From contig JBFWOF010000007.1 of assembly GCA_050250665.1 (NCBI GenBank), positions 76,797-140,796 of the forward strand: a stretch of DNA of 64,000 nt, written 5' to 3'. Below are positions 8,602-17,836 of the stretch, piece by piece. The first letter of the stretch is position 1. Each line of letters begins with the position of its first letter. The notes beneath the pieces are model-generated. The model did not search any database. It was not told the origin of the DNA and saw only the letters and a program-made list of their open reading frames with translations. The stretch is from JADKFD01 sp050250665 (GTDB taxonomy: Bacteria; Pseudomonadota; Gammaproteobacteria; Xanthomonadales; SZUA-5). The position numbers were made by a program, and so were the translations under genes.

Positions 8602-10020
8602 ATGAGACCAACAACGATCCCTCTTGCCGCGATGCCGAGCCTTGCCTTGCCACTTGCGACTGAATCGAATGCCGTCAAGCGACGCGGATTGCTCAGCCTT
8701 GGCGTCGCAGCATTGATCGCCAGCGCCAGGTGCGCGGCGGAACCGATAGACCTGGATGTCGGGTTTGGCTTGAACGGCACAGTCTACGCACCGAACGATG
8801 CCCCGGGCTCGAACAACCGGGACCGCACGGTCGCGGTCTTCCCGATCAGTTTTGACGACTACATCGTCGTCGCCGAAACCGCGAACGCATCCGGTGGCGT
8901 GAGCCCCACGTTCGTCCGTGTGACACCGACCGGTGTCCAATCGCGCAATACCGTCAACCTCAATGTCGTGGGTGTCACCGCTGCTTGCCGGGATCCGGCC
9001 AGTGGTGGATTCGTGCTTGGCATGCGCACGACTTCGTCCCAGGGCAACGCCATCGAATTCCGCAAATACAGCGCTGTGGGCACCCAGGACATGGCGTTCG
9101 GCGCGAGCGACGGTCGTTTTGCCTACGGCTCTGGTCTCTTTGAACGGGCGGCCGAAATGACCTGCCACGACGGTAGATTCTCGGCTGCGATGTGGCTCGG
9201 AACTACTGACGGCGACTGGACCGGATATCGAATCGTGCAGGGTCCGCTGTCCGGTGGCTCCTTGGGAAACGGCAGACTGATGCTCCCTTCCAATACGCGC
9301 ACGACCCGAACCTTGGGCAGCGGTGGCAGGGACGACGGTAAAGTGGTTTTCGTCAACGAACTCGATCAGGAAAACCAGCCCCTGTCCGTAGAGGTGCTGC
9401 AATTTGCGACCACGCAATTGAACCCGCAGCCGAGCATTGCCACCATCGCGATCGGCCAACACTGCGCGCTGGGCAGTACAAGTACCGTCGACAAGGCCCA
9501 CGTCGATGGTTTGGGGCGAGTGCATGTTGCAGGCTCATCAACGATCGGCGCCACCCTCATTTCCAGCGGCAGGAAATTCAACTGGCTGATGCAGTTCAAC
9601 CTAACGGACTCTGGCACGATTGTTGCGGTTCGCTGTGGCACCCGCACGTTTGCGACGTTCAGCTTCGGTGCGATTCCGCCTGTGACGACAAACACCGCAG
9701 AAGCCTTCGAATTAACGGGCCAGTCCATCTACTTGCTCACCACGCTGGCGACCGGCAACCTGACCCCCGACACGTCGACTCCGCAGCTTCTGCGCTTCCG
9801 GACCGCCGATTTGGTTTCTGACCTTTCCTATCTGCCAACCCTCATCACCGCCCCCGGCAACACGACACCGATGCATCGCGGCCGCAGCTTGTTATTTGAT
9901 ACGCGCCCCGCAGATTCAAGGCTGCTGATCGCCGGCAACCGAGAATTTCAGGGCACCGACGAGGATCCGTTCGTGGTGCGCATGATCACTGCGCCGCTGT
10001 TTGCGAACGGCTTCGAATAA
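8602..10020 (+). CDS. Secreted propeller-like protein with FANGFE tail (module 1 cargo)
   Basis: A 472-residue protein. AAGGAA precedes the ATG by 11 nt. The N-terminus is long and charged before a hydrophobic segment (KRRGLLSLGVAALIASARCAAE), consistent with an export signal. The body has repeated beta segments of the delta-60 style (LDVGFGLNGTVY, DDYIVVAETAN, GGFVLGMRTT, KYSAVGTQDMAFG), suggesting a beta-propeller. It ends PLFANGFE then stop, with the tag exactly C-terminal. It is convergent with the ECF sigma gene at 10075 (54 bp gap). No enzymatic motif was seen. Confidence 0.7.
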   Translation: MRPTTIPLAAMPSLALPLATESNAVKRRGLLSLGVAALIASARCAAEPIDLDVGFGLNGTVYAPNDAPGSNNRDRTVAVFPISFDDYIVVAETANASGGVSPTFVRVTPTGVQSRNTVNLNVVGVTAACRDPASGGFVLGMRTTSSQGNAIEFRKYSAVGTQDMAFGASDGRFAYGSGLFERAAEMTCHDGRFSAAMWLGTTDGDWTGYRIVQGPLSGGSLGNGRLMLPSNTRTTRTLGSGGRDDGKVVFVNELDQENQPLSVEVLQFATTQLNPQPSIATIAIGQHCALGSTSTVDKAHVDGLGRVHVAGSSTIGATLISSGRKFNWLMQFNLTDSGTIVAVRCGTRTFATFSFGAIPPVTTNTAEAFELTGQSIYLLTTLATGNLTPDTSTPQLLRFRTADLVSDLSYLPTLITAPGNTTPMHRGRSLLFDTRPADSRLLIAGNREFQGTDEDPFVVRMITAPLFANGFE

Positions 10021-10074
10021 GCGCGTCCAGACGCGGACGTCAGTGGCGCATCAACTGTGCGGCCTGTGCTGAAC

Positions 10075-10617
10075 TCAAACGTTGAGCAGGAAGGCCCGCG
10101 CCGTGCGCCACTGCCGTTGCACCGTGCGCAGCGATACTCCCTGCAAGGCCGCGACCTCGTCGAGGTCGAGGCCGGAGAACACGCGCAGCGCGACCAGTTC
10201 GGCGAGTTCCGGGTCGTCGCGTTCGAGCGTGCGCATCGCCGCATCCCAGTCGACCAGTTCGGTCCAGTCCTGCGGCGCGACCGGCTCTCCGCCGATTTCC
10301 GGCATGCCATCGACGTACAGGCGGATACGTTCCAGCTCGGCTGCACGCGAACGCTGGCGGTCGATCCAGATCTGCTTCATCGCCGCGGCGGCGATGCGAA
10401 AGAAATGCACGCGATCTTCGGCCTGAACCACGCTGCCGGCCAGCTTGAGCCAGGTTTCATTGACCAGCATGGTCGGCGACAGCGTGGCGCGCGAGTCGGC
10501 AGCGAGTCGCCGAGCGGCCAGACCGCGCAACTCCAGTTGGATGGCCCCGAACGCGGCATCGAAGGCAACCCGGTCACCTTCGGCGGCGCGGTGGATGAGT
10601 TGAGTGATCTGAGTCAT
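10075..10617 (-). CDS. ECF sigma factor, TIGR02999-like (module 1)
   Basis: A 180-residue sigma factor with region 2 (FDAAFGAIQLELRGLAARRL, TMLVNETWLKL, VHFFRIAAAAMKQIWIDRQRSR) and region 4 (LVALRVFSGLDLDEVAALQGVSLRTVQRQW). The LxPTxLVNExWLKL and HFFxxAAxxMRxIxID patterns are typical of the PF07638/TIGR02999 group, often encoded next to Ser/Thr kinases rather than anti-sigma factors. Unlike the other three modules, it is head-to-head with its presumed kinase gene (10936), with a MITE between them. It faces the tagged secreted gene at 8602. Confidence 0.85.
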   Translation of the reverse strand: MTQITQLIHRAAEGDRVAFDAAFGAIQLELRGLAARRLAADSRATLSPTMLVNETWLKLAGSVVQAEDRVHFFRIAAAAMKQIWIDRQRSRAAELERIRLYVDGMPEIGGEPVAPQDWTELVDWDAAMRTLERDDPELAELVALRVFSGLDLDEVAALQGVSLRTVQRQWRTARAFLLNV

Positions 10618-10656
10618 CGGATGGGGGCGCTGGAACCTCGGTTGAACGCACTTCGA

Positions 10657-10820
10657 CTAGTGTGGTGTCCCAAAAGTAATTCCACTAATTTCCGATGGAT
10701 GTGGTCGCGAGGCAAGGCGCGAGAAGGAAGCTGTAGCAGCGCTACAGCGACGCCGCGCAACGCAGCATCGGGGCCACAGACGCGGAGATTAGTGAAGGAC
10801 TGCTGGGACACCACACTAGC
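10657..10820. mobile_element. 164-bp MITE with 16-bp perfect terminal inverted repeats
   Basis: The ends are CTAGTGTGGTGTCCCA (10657-10672) and its exact reverse complement (10805-10820). The next 15-20 bp inwards also pair imperfectly (CCACTAATTTCC / GGAGATTAGTGAAGG). CTAG at both outer edges fits a YTAR-type target, as used by the IS5 family, although CTAG is itself palindromic. No coding sequence lies inside. The element sits between the divergent sigma and kinase genes and probably displaced or altered their promoters. Confidence 0.8.
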
Positions 10821-10935
10821 TTAGCAGGCTGTCGAAACGAGCCTGTAGAGGTGACCAGGAGGCAGCGCAACATCACAGGTTTAGGCAACGCCCGGCGGCT
10901 TGCTGAATCCCTGAGCGCGCGGCTAGTCTTCGGCG

Positions 10936-13777
10936 ATGCACAACCCGCTGCGCGAGCGCTGGCCCGAGGTGAAGGCGCTGTTCGAAGCAGCGTCGATGCA
11001 GCCCCGCGCCGAGCGTTCGGCATGGTTGGCGACTCAGCCAGCCGACGCCGCGTTGCGCGCCGCGGTGGTCGCGATGCTGGCCGACGCCGACTCCGATACC
11101 GTCGGCGCCGAAGCACGCGATTTGGAACCAGAGTCTGCCGAGGGTCAGTACATCGGGCGCTACCGGATCCTGCGCACCTTGGGCCGCGGTGGCATGGGTG
11201 TGGTCTATCTCGCCGAACAGGCAAATCCGCAGCGCCTGAATGCTGGCCCGGTTGTCACACCCGGGGATCGCGCACATCGTCGAAGTCGATGCGGATGCCG
11301 ACGAACGTCCCTTCCTGGTGATGGAGTACGTCGACGGCATTGATCTCACCGATCATTGCGCCAGACTTTCGCGCGATCAGCGATTGGCATTGCTGGCGCA
11401 GGTCGCCGATGCCGTCGAGCACGCGCACGCCCGGGGTGTGGTGCATCGCGATCTCAAACCGTCGAATATTCTGATCGACGCCGAGGGCCATCCCAAAGTG
11501 CTCGACTTCGGCATCGGGCAAATCATGGGGGAGGGGCACACCCTGACCGAGACCGGGATGCTGCTCGGCACGCCGGCCTACATGAGCCCGGAACAAGCCA
11601 TTGGCAGCTCACGGCCGGATGCGCGCAGCGATGTCTACGCGCTCGGCGTGATGGCCTACGAGTTGATGACCGACCGCTTGCCGCTGCCGGTCGCTGGACT
11701 GACTCCGCTGGAGGCGCTGCGACAGGTAGGCGAGGTCACGCCGCCGCCGATGTCGCGACTCGATCGGACTTTGCGCGGCGATCTGGAGGTGATCGTCGAG
11801 ACCGCGCTGGCAAAGATTCCTCAGCAGCGTTACGCCAGTGCCGGGTTGTTCGCCGACGATCTGCGGCGCTATCTGGCAGCCGAGCCGATCCGCGCGCGGC
11901 GACCGCCGTGGTGGCGCCGCGCGGTGTTGTTGGCGCGGCGCAAACCGGCACTGGTGGCGGCGCTCGCCATGGCGCTGGGTGGCTTGCTGATCGGCAGCGG
12001 GCTGGCTCTGGCATTTGCAATCGGCGCCGCGCGCGATCGCGACCGCGCCGAGGCTGCGCTGGCGCAGGCTCGCGGCACCCAGGAGGCACTGGCCCGGGTG
12101 TTTGCGGCCGGCAATCCGGTGATTGCGGGCAAACCGGAGGTTGCGTTCCGGGAGGTGCTGAGCGCCGCGCCATCGCAGCTGGCCGGCATGCCGCCGCAGA
12201 TCCGCTTGCCGGTGCAGTACACGGTGGCGCTGGCGCAGACGCAGATTGGCGACGATCAGGCGGCGATCGCCGGCTTCGCGGCGGCAGCGGAGATTGCCGC
12301 CGAACTTGGGCTTGGGCGGGCACGCGCACAGGCCGAGCTGCGCCGCCTCATGGTCGCGTTCGATCATGTGGATATCGCCGAGTCGGCGCGTGCGGTCGAA
12401 GCGCTGCTGGCTGACCCGCACGTGCTCGCCGATCCGCTGCTGCACGCCGGGTCGCTGATCAACGCTTCGGGGATCGCGCTGGCCCAGTTCCGCGATCAAA
12501 CCGCTGCCGCGCGGCTCGCCGCCGCGCTTGCGCTGTGGCCGCGGGTGACCGCGATGACGCCGGCGATCGACGACGCCACGCTGGATGCCGAAGTCGAGAT
12601 CGGCCTGCTTCAGTTGCAACTCATTGCGATGGCGACGGGTGGCGCTGGCCCGGATGCACCGCGCCGTCTGGCGGCAGAGGCCAGCGAGGCCTACGCGCGG
12701 CTGTCCCTGCGCCTGCCCGCCGATCACCCGGTTCTGGCGGCGCTGCGCGTTGTTGCGCAAAACCTGGCCGATGCCCTTGCTGGCCGCTCGGAGTGGCGGA
12801 CCAGGCTGCACGCGACGATCGACGCGCAGATCCCGCGGCTTGGATACGCGCATCCCACCATCGCAGCGCAGATCACGACGGGTCTGCAACTGGCGGGCTT
12901 GCAGGGGTTGATCGATCCGCCGCTGCAGCAGCAACTGGTCGAGGTGGCGCGGGCAATGCCACCCGGCAGCCGGCGAAGGCTGCGGCTGATGTTGCAGGCG
13001 GCGGCGGAGAGTGGCTTCCCCGCGCGTGTCGGCGTCACTGCTGATGAGATCGCTGCAGCCCGAGCGACCATCTGTGAGGCCGCACGCGGGATCGACCAGG
13101 ACTGTATCTGGGCCGAAGTCGGCATCGCACAACTGGAGTTCAACGAGGGGCGCGCCGCGGCCGCGCACGCGCGGCTCGACGCGCTGTACCAACGTCGCTC
13201 TGAACTTCCGGCGCCGCTGGCGCTGCGCGTTTACATGATCGCGGCGTCACTGAACCAGTGGGACGGCCGCTACGATCAGGCGGTTGCGGCTGCTGAGGCC
13301 GCGCTCGCTGCGGCACTGGCGGACACCGACCTCACTGACGAAAGCCGCGACAGGACGTTGTTGGCGTTGAGCTGGAGTTTCCGGCCCCAACGCTGTGACC
13401 GCGTGATCGAGGTGATCGGGCCGATCGAGTCAAGACTCACGTCCAATCCCGGCGTTTCTGGCGACGTGCTGGCGCGCCTGCTGTCGACCTGCGAGGTGCG
13501 CGCCGGGCGCGATGTGGACAGCGCGCTCGCCCGCCTCGCGCCTTGGTGGCAGCGCCTGCAGGACCCGGCAGTCGACCCGATGATTCGATTGGACGTGATT
13601 TCGGCCCACCTCGAGATTTTCGACGTGCTCGGGCGCGACGCCGATTTCGCGCAATGGGCGCGTGAGCTTGCCGCGCTGGAAGCGGCCGGTCTCGATCTCG
13701 ACAAGTTGGCCACGCGGATGCCCTGGATCGCGCGGGCACGAGCGATGACGCGTGGCGTGGGCGCGCCATCGCACTGA
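10936..13777 (+). pseudogene. Membrane TPR-type Ser/Thr kinase, broken by an internal deletion/frameshift (module 1)
   Basis: The first frame (10936 to about 11237) encodes the N-terminal segment and glycine loop (YRILRTLGRGGMGVVYLAEQ). A second frame (from about 11240) resumes at MLARLSHPGIAHIVEVDAD and continues to 13777. It carries HRDLKPSN, the DFG motif, an activation segment, a membrane helix (LVAALAMALGGLLIGSGLALAFAIG) and a long helical TPR-like region. At the junction the beta-3 strand with the ATP-binding Lys (VAxK) and helix C are missing, roughly 30 codons, and the frame shifts. The gene is therefore non-functional unless the lesion is an assembly error. Its start mirrors that of the kinase at 57507-60215. 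Confidence 0.75.
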
Positions 13778-13835
13778 AGCTTCCTCGCGCGGTCGAGGCC
13801 TGCAGCATCCGCGACCATGCGGGTGCCCGGCACAG

Positions 13836-14040
13836 CAGTCGCGGCTGAAGCCGCTCCCACAGTTGTGGTGTGTCCGGGACTCTCAGGCCAGCGTACTCCG
13901 CCGCCCTGTGGGAGCGGACTCTGTCCGCGATCCGGGTGCCTGCGAGCTGCGCAGCTGTCACGTAGACCCTTCGGGTCAACGTGACCTACCTCCACGGTTT
14001 GATGCGCGAACAAGCGCACCGCCAGGGGCGACCGGGACTC
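13836..14040. repeat. REP-type repeat, copy B
   Basis: A near-identical, same-orientation copy of the repeat at 5971-6126, plus the block matching 6231-6266. It fills most of the 351-bp gap between the broken kinase gene and the GntR operon. I saw no gene there. Confidence 0.85.
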
Positions 14041-14097
14041 CCACCATTCTCGCGCACTCGGACCCTTGGGCCCGTGCTTGCATCATCGATCGCTAGC

Positions 14098-14115
14098 TGT
14101 GCATACTGTGCATAC
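14098..14115. promoter_or_regulatory. Perfect 9-mer direct repeat before the gntR gene (candidate operator)
   Basis: TGTGCATAC occurs twice in tandem, ending 13 bp before the GntR start codon. Autoregulation through sites close to the start is usual for YtrA-type GntR proteins that head ABC transporter operons. The operator role is inferred. Confidence 0.45.
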
Positions 14116-14128
14116 CAAATAGACACAG

Positions 14129-14539
14129 ATGATCGTGGACGCAAAACTCTTTCTCTCCGCCAGCAGTGGCGCGCCCATGTACCAGCAGGTGATCGACCAG
14201 ATCACCATGAAGGTCATGGCCGGCGACTGGCCGGCGGGGACCGCACTGCCATCGATACGTGAACTGGCCAGCCAGAGTCAGGTCAGCGTGATCACGGTCA
14301 AGCGGGCCTACCAGGAACTGGAGCGATCTGGGGTCATCGTGACGCGCCAGGGCAAAGGTTCATTTGTCGCCGACTCTCCGGACATGCAGCGGGCCCTGTT
14401 GCACGCCGAATTTGCCGAACACCTGCGCGCCCTGCTGCTGACGGCAGCGAAGCTGGGTCTGGGCATCGAAGACATCAAACAACTGCTCGACGAGTCCGCA
14501 ACCGTCGATACCAACGCAACATCTGAGGAAACGCCATGA
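14129..14539 (+). CDS. GntR-family regulator, YtrA subfamily
   Basis: A 136-residue protein with an N-terminal winged helix (PMYQQVIDQITMKVMAGDWPAGTALPSIRELASQ..., ITVKRAYQELERSGVI, RQGKGSFV) and a short helical C-terminal part of about 50 residues. That size and layout are typical of YtrA-type GntR repressors. It overlaps the ABC ATPase gene by 4 bp (ATGA), the normal YtrA operon arrangement. No clear Shine-Dalgarno precedes the ATG, so a leaderless start is possible. The inducer is unknown. Confidence 0.85.
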   Translation: MIVDAKLFLSASSGAPMYQQVIDQITMKVMAGDWPAGTALPSIRELASQSQVSVITVKRAYQELERSGVIVTRQGKGSFVADSPDMQRALLHAEFAEHLRALLLTAAKLGLGIEDIKQLLDESATVDTNATSEETP

Positions 14540-15420
14540 GCAACGCCTTCTCGGTCTCCGGCATCAGCAAGCGCTATCCGCATTTCGCGCTGGAGGACAT
14601 TGATCTCAGCCTGCCTGAGGGCCAGATCATGGGTCTGGTGGGCGTCAATGGAGCCGGCAAGACCACCTTGCTGCGGATTCTGACCGGGCTGGCCCAGCCC
14701 GATCGTGGGCAGGTCGAAGTGCTGGGCTATGCCATGCCCGCGCAACAGGTGGCGGCCAAGCGCGAGATCGGCTTTGCCTCCGAGGACATGCGCCTGTACA
14801 AGGGCCGCAGCCTGCGCTGGCACATGGATCTGGTCGCCGCCATCTATCCCGGCTGGGATGAGAGCTACGCCGCCGAGCTGCTGCGGCGCTTTGATCTGCG
14901 TCCCGAACAGCTGATGGCGGGTCTTTCCCATGGCCAGCGTGTAAAGTCGCTATTGCTGCTGTGTCTGGCCAGACACCCGAGGCTGCTGCTGCTGGACGAG
15001 CCGACCACGGGACTGGATCCGGTTGCACGCGCGGAAGTGCTGGATGCGCTCGCCGATGTGCTGCGCGACGAGGCCCGCAGCGTGCTGTTTTCCTCGCACA
15101 ACACCCATGACATCGAGCAGCTGGCCGACAGCATCACCTTCCTTCACCAGGGTCGAATCATTGCCTCAGAAGACAAGGAGCATTTCCTGGACAGCTGGCG
15201 GCGCATGGTGTGTCAGACCGACGCCCACTTTGATCAGCAGGAGTTTCCGGAAGTGGCCAGCTTGCGCCGCAACGGATCGATGCTGGAGCTCAAGATCAAG
15301 GGATTCAGCGAAGAGCTGGCGCCGCGTCTGGAAGCGCGCGGACTGGCCATCAAGAGCTCGCACGCCATGAGCCTGGAAGACATATTCGTGACCACCGTTC
15401 GCACCGGAGTTGCCGCATGA
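14536..15420 (+). CDS. ABC transporter ATP-binding protein
   Basis: A 294-residue ATPase with Walker A (GVNGAGKTT), an ABC signature written as LSHGQRVK, Walker B (LLLLDEPTTGLD) and an H-loop (SSHNTHDIEQLAD). After the nucleotide-binding domain, about 70 residues form the accessory C-terminal domain seen in YtrB/CcmA-like exporters. It overlaps gntR by 4 bp and the permease gene by 4 bp, so the three form one translationally coupled operon. Export of a peptide or lipid-targeting compound is a common role for such systems, but the substrate cannot be read here. Confidence 0.88.
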   Translation: MSNAFSVSGISKRYPHFALEDIDLSLPEGQIMGLVGVNGAGKTTLLRILTGLAQPDRGQVEVLGYAMPAQQVAAKREIGFASEDMRLYKGRSLRWHMDLVAAIYPGWDESYAAELLRRFDLRPEQLMAGLSHGQRVKSLLLLCLARHPRLLLLDEPTTGLDPVARAEVLDALADVLRDEARSVLFSSHNTHDIEQLADSITFLHQGRIIASEDKEHFLDSWRRMVCQTDAHFDQQEFPEVASLRRNGSMLELKIKGFSEELAPRLEARGLAIKSSHAMSLEDIFVTTVRTGVAA

Positions 15421-16103
15421 AGGCCCTCGAACCCAATTTTCCCATCATCCGGCTGCTGATCAGCAAGGACTGGCAGCTGTTCGAGAAACAGCTGGCGGCG
15501 TATGTCGTGGCCGGCATCGTGGCACTGTGTCTGCTGGGGATGGCCACGCCCTGGAGCTTCTACCTCGGCTCCTTGCTGCTGATCATCGTCATGGTGGCGG
15601 CGGCCTGTTTCTCGATCTCGACCTCGCTGCTGGTCGAGCGCAAGGAGCAGACCCTCGGCTTCATCATGAGCCTGCCGGTATCGCCGATGGACTTCTATCT
15701 GGCCAAGCTGGCGGGCAATCTGATCACCTTTCTGACGCCCTTCGTGATCATCGCGCTGGGCACGCTGGGCGTGATCCTGTTCACGCCCTTGCCCGATGGT
15801 CTGGTGGTGCTCGCCGTGCTGGTTTTTGGCCACATCGGTCTGGCCTACTGCATCTCGCTGGGCATGGCGATGGCGGTGGAATCGGAGGGCTGGAACACCT
15901 TCGTGATGATCGCCAGCATGGTGCTGATCAATCCCTTCCTGATGGGCATCGGCCAGATCCCCGGCTTCGATGCCCAGTTCAAGTCCGAACAGATCGTCTG
16001 GAGCGGACCGGCCATCGCCATCCTGTCAGCGCAGTTGCTGCTGAGTCTGGCCATCCTGGTGCTGACCGGCTGGGTGCACAGCCGCAAGCGCTCGTTCTAT
16101 TGA
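15417..16103 (+). CDS. ABC-2-type transporter permease
   Basis: A 228-residue integral membrane protein with six predicted helices (for example AAYVVAGIVALCLLGMA, LGSLLLIIVMVAAACFSIS, LITFLTPFVIIALGTLGVILF, LLLSLAILVLTGWV). The LVERKEQTLGFIMSLPVSPMDFY segment between helices 2 and 3 is the amphipathic coupling region of ABC-2 permeases. It is translationally coupled to the ATPase before it. It probably works as a homodimer with two ATPase subunits. Confidence 0.85.
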   Translation: MKALEPNFPIIRLLISKDWQLFEKQLAAYVVAGIVALCLLGMATPWSFYLGSLLLIIVMVAAACFSISTSLLVERKEQTLGFIMSLPVSPMDFYLAKLAGNLITFLTPFVIIALGTLGVILFTPLPDGLVVLAVLVFGHIGLAYCISLGMAMAVESEGWNTFVMIASMVLINPFLMGIGQIPGFDAQFKSEQIVWSGPAIAILSAQLLLSLAILVLTGWVHSRKRSFY

Positions 16104-16145
16104 GCACGCGCGCAGCGACGCGCACCCTCGGCCTTCGTTCGCTCT

Positions 16146-16391
16146 GTAGGAGCGCCCTTGCGGCGCGACCGTCGTGTGGCCGGTCCCGACACGAGGTCGC
16201 TACACGAGGTCGTTCACTCCCAACGACCGACCCGAGTCGTAGGAGCGCCCTCGCGGCGCGACCGTTGACTAACAGGTCGCGACGCAAGGTCGCTACACGA
16301 GGTCGTTCCCACCCAACGACCCACCCGAGTCGTAGGAGCGCCCTCGCGGCGCGACCGTGACTAACAGGTCGCGACGCAAGGTCGCTCCTAC
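16146..16391. repeat. Tandem REP array, three units of 93 bp
   Basis: GTAGGAGCGCCC[TC][TC]GCGGCGCGACC begins at 16146, 16239 and 16332. Each is followed by an inverted partner (GGTCGC... with GAGGTCG or CTCCTAC). The last two units are almost identical. The array fills the gap between the permease and acyltransferase genes. Confidence 0.85.
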
Positions 16392-16457
16392 TCAACGATG
16401 AGACTCGCCCGCTGGCATTGCCATGCCGGGCCGACCAGCACCCAGGATCCGCTGTCC

Positions 16458-17642
16458 ATGCCAAGCACCGAGCGCCTGCACTACCTCGACAACCTGCGCG
16501 CGCTGGCGATGCTGGCCGGCGTGCTCTTCCACGCCGCGCTGGCCTACAGCCCGCTGGCGCATCCGCTGTTTCCGACCGCCGACCGCCAGAGCTCAGTGCT
16601 GGTCGATGTGCTGGTCTGGTTTCCGCATCTGTTCCGCATGCCGCTGTTCTTCCTGGTCGCAGGCTTCTTCACGGCACTGCTGGTCCAGCGCCGCGGCCTT
16701 GGCGGCATGTTCCGCAACCGGCTGTTCCGGGTGGCGCTGCCTTTTGTGCTGTTCTGGCCGCTGATACATCAGTGCCTCGCGGTCACCACCCTGCACGCGG
16801 CCGCCACGGCAGAACATCCCTCGCCCTTGCTGGCCTTGATCCGCCAGTTCCAGCAGCAGGACGGCCTGCCGCCGCTGCCGCCTGGCACCTCGCACCTGTG
16901 GTTCCTGTACTACCTCATGTACTTCTATGTGCTGGTCTGGGCGGCGCGAGTGTTCGGGATCGAGCAATGGGCCGCGCGGATCGCACGCATGCGCCCGGCG
17001 CTGCTGTTGGCAGGGATGCCACTGGCGATAGCCTTGCCGCTGGCGACGGTCAGCGCGCCGCACCCGGCACCCGAAAGCCTGCTGCCGCAATTCTGGGCGC
17101 TCGGCTACTTCGGGTTCTTCTTCGCGCTGGGCTACGGCCTGCACGGCCAGACCGAACTCATCGATGCCTGGCGCCCGCACGCCCGGACGCTGCTTCTGGC
17201 CGGCATCGCCTGCTATGCCGTTTGGCTGCCGCTGGTCCTGACCCAGATCGATGGCGAATTCCTGGTTGGGCCGATCCAGCTGCTTCAGGCCTGCCTGGCC
17301 GCCGCCATCAGCGTCTGGATGACCCTGGCCTGCCTGTGCTTCGGTCGCAGTCTGTTGAACCGCAGCAGCCGCCTGCTCGGCTATCTGTCCGAGACTTCCT
17401 ACTGGGTGTACCTGGTGCATCTGCCGATCCTGTTCGCCGTTCAGTACCGGCTGATGGATGCGGACTTGCACTGGATTCTGAAGTTTGCAGTCGCGGTGAT
17501 GGCTACCCTGGGACTTGCACTGTTGGGATATGAAGCCCTGGTGCGGCGCTTCGCACCGCTGGCGCGCATGCTCGGAAGCAGTCGGTCTGTTGTGGCGGGT
17601 GGTGCCACATCTCAGATCGCGCCGACCATCGGCAACATCTGA
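16458..17642 (+). CDS. Acyltransferase 3 family membrane protein
   Basis: A 394-residue protein read from the ATG at 16458 (MPSTERLHYLDNLRALAML). About ten hydrophobic helices follow. The R-x-x-x-LDxLRA-type start with a His in helix 1 (GVLFHAALAY), and FRMPLFFLVAGFF, are characteristic of the Acyl_transf_3/OpgC-like family, which moves acyl groups onto sugars or glycans across the membrane. The C-terminus after the last helix is short and polar. It stands alone after a REP array, so the acceptor is not indicated. Confidence 0.85.
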   Translation: MPSTERLHYLDNLRALAMLAGVLFHAALAYSPLAHPLFPTADRQSSVLVDVLVWFPHLFRMPLFFLVAGFFTALLVQRRGLGGMFRNRLFRVALPFVLFWPLIHQCLAVTTLHAAATAEHPSPLLALIRQFQQQDGLPPLPPGTSHLWFLYYLMYFYVLVWAARVFGIEQWAARIARMRPALLLAGMPLAIALPLATVSAPHPAPESLLPQFWALGYFGFFFALGYGLHGQTELIDAWRPHARTLLLAGIACYAVWLPLVLTQIDGEFLVGPIQLLQACLAAAISVWMTLACLCFGRSLLNRSSRLLGYLSETSYWVYLVHLPILFAVQYRLMDADLHWILKFAVAVMATLGLALLGYEALVRRFAPLARMLGSSRSVVAGGATSQIAPTIGNI

Positions 17643-17699
17643 ACTCGCTTGGACTGGCTAGCTGCACGAGCTCTCCATCGGCAAGCGTAACGCCTGCCC

Positions 17700-17731
17700 T
17701 CGTCATTCCCGCGAAGGCGGGAATCCAGTGC
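17700..17731. repeat. Short REP hairpin
   Basis: ATTCCCGCGAAGGCGGGAAT is a palindromic unit widespread in bacterial intergenic regions. It lies in the 194-bp gap between the acyltransferase and TlpA-like genes and may act as a transcription-attenuating hairpin. Confidence 0.7.
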
Positions 17732-17836
17732 TTTCAATAGCTTGCGTGCGAGTGTAAGCTCGGTTTCGCCGTCCATTCTCGCGGGCCATCCGGGCAGCAA
17801 ATCTGCAGTCCACGCAATACCGATGGGAGGTCGCTG

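Noticed and set aside
16146..16391. Possible CRISPR array (93-bp period)
   Set aside because: There are only three units, the spacers are themselves repeated, and the core is a REP hairpin.
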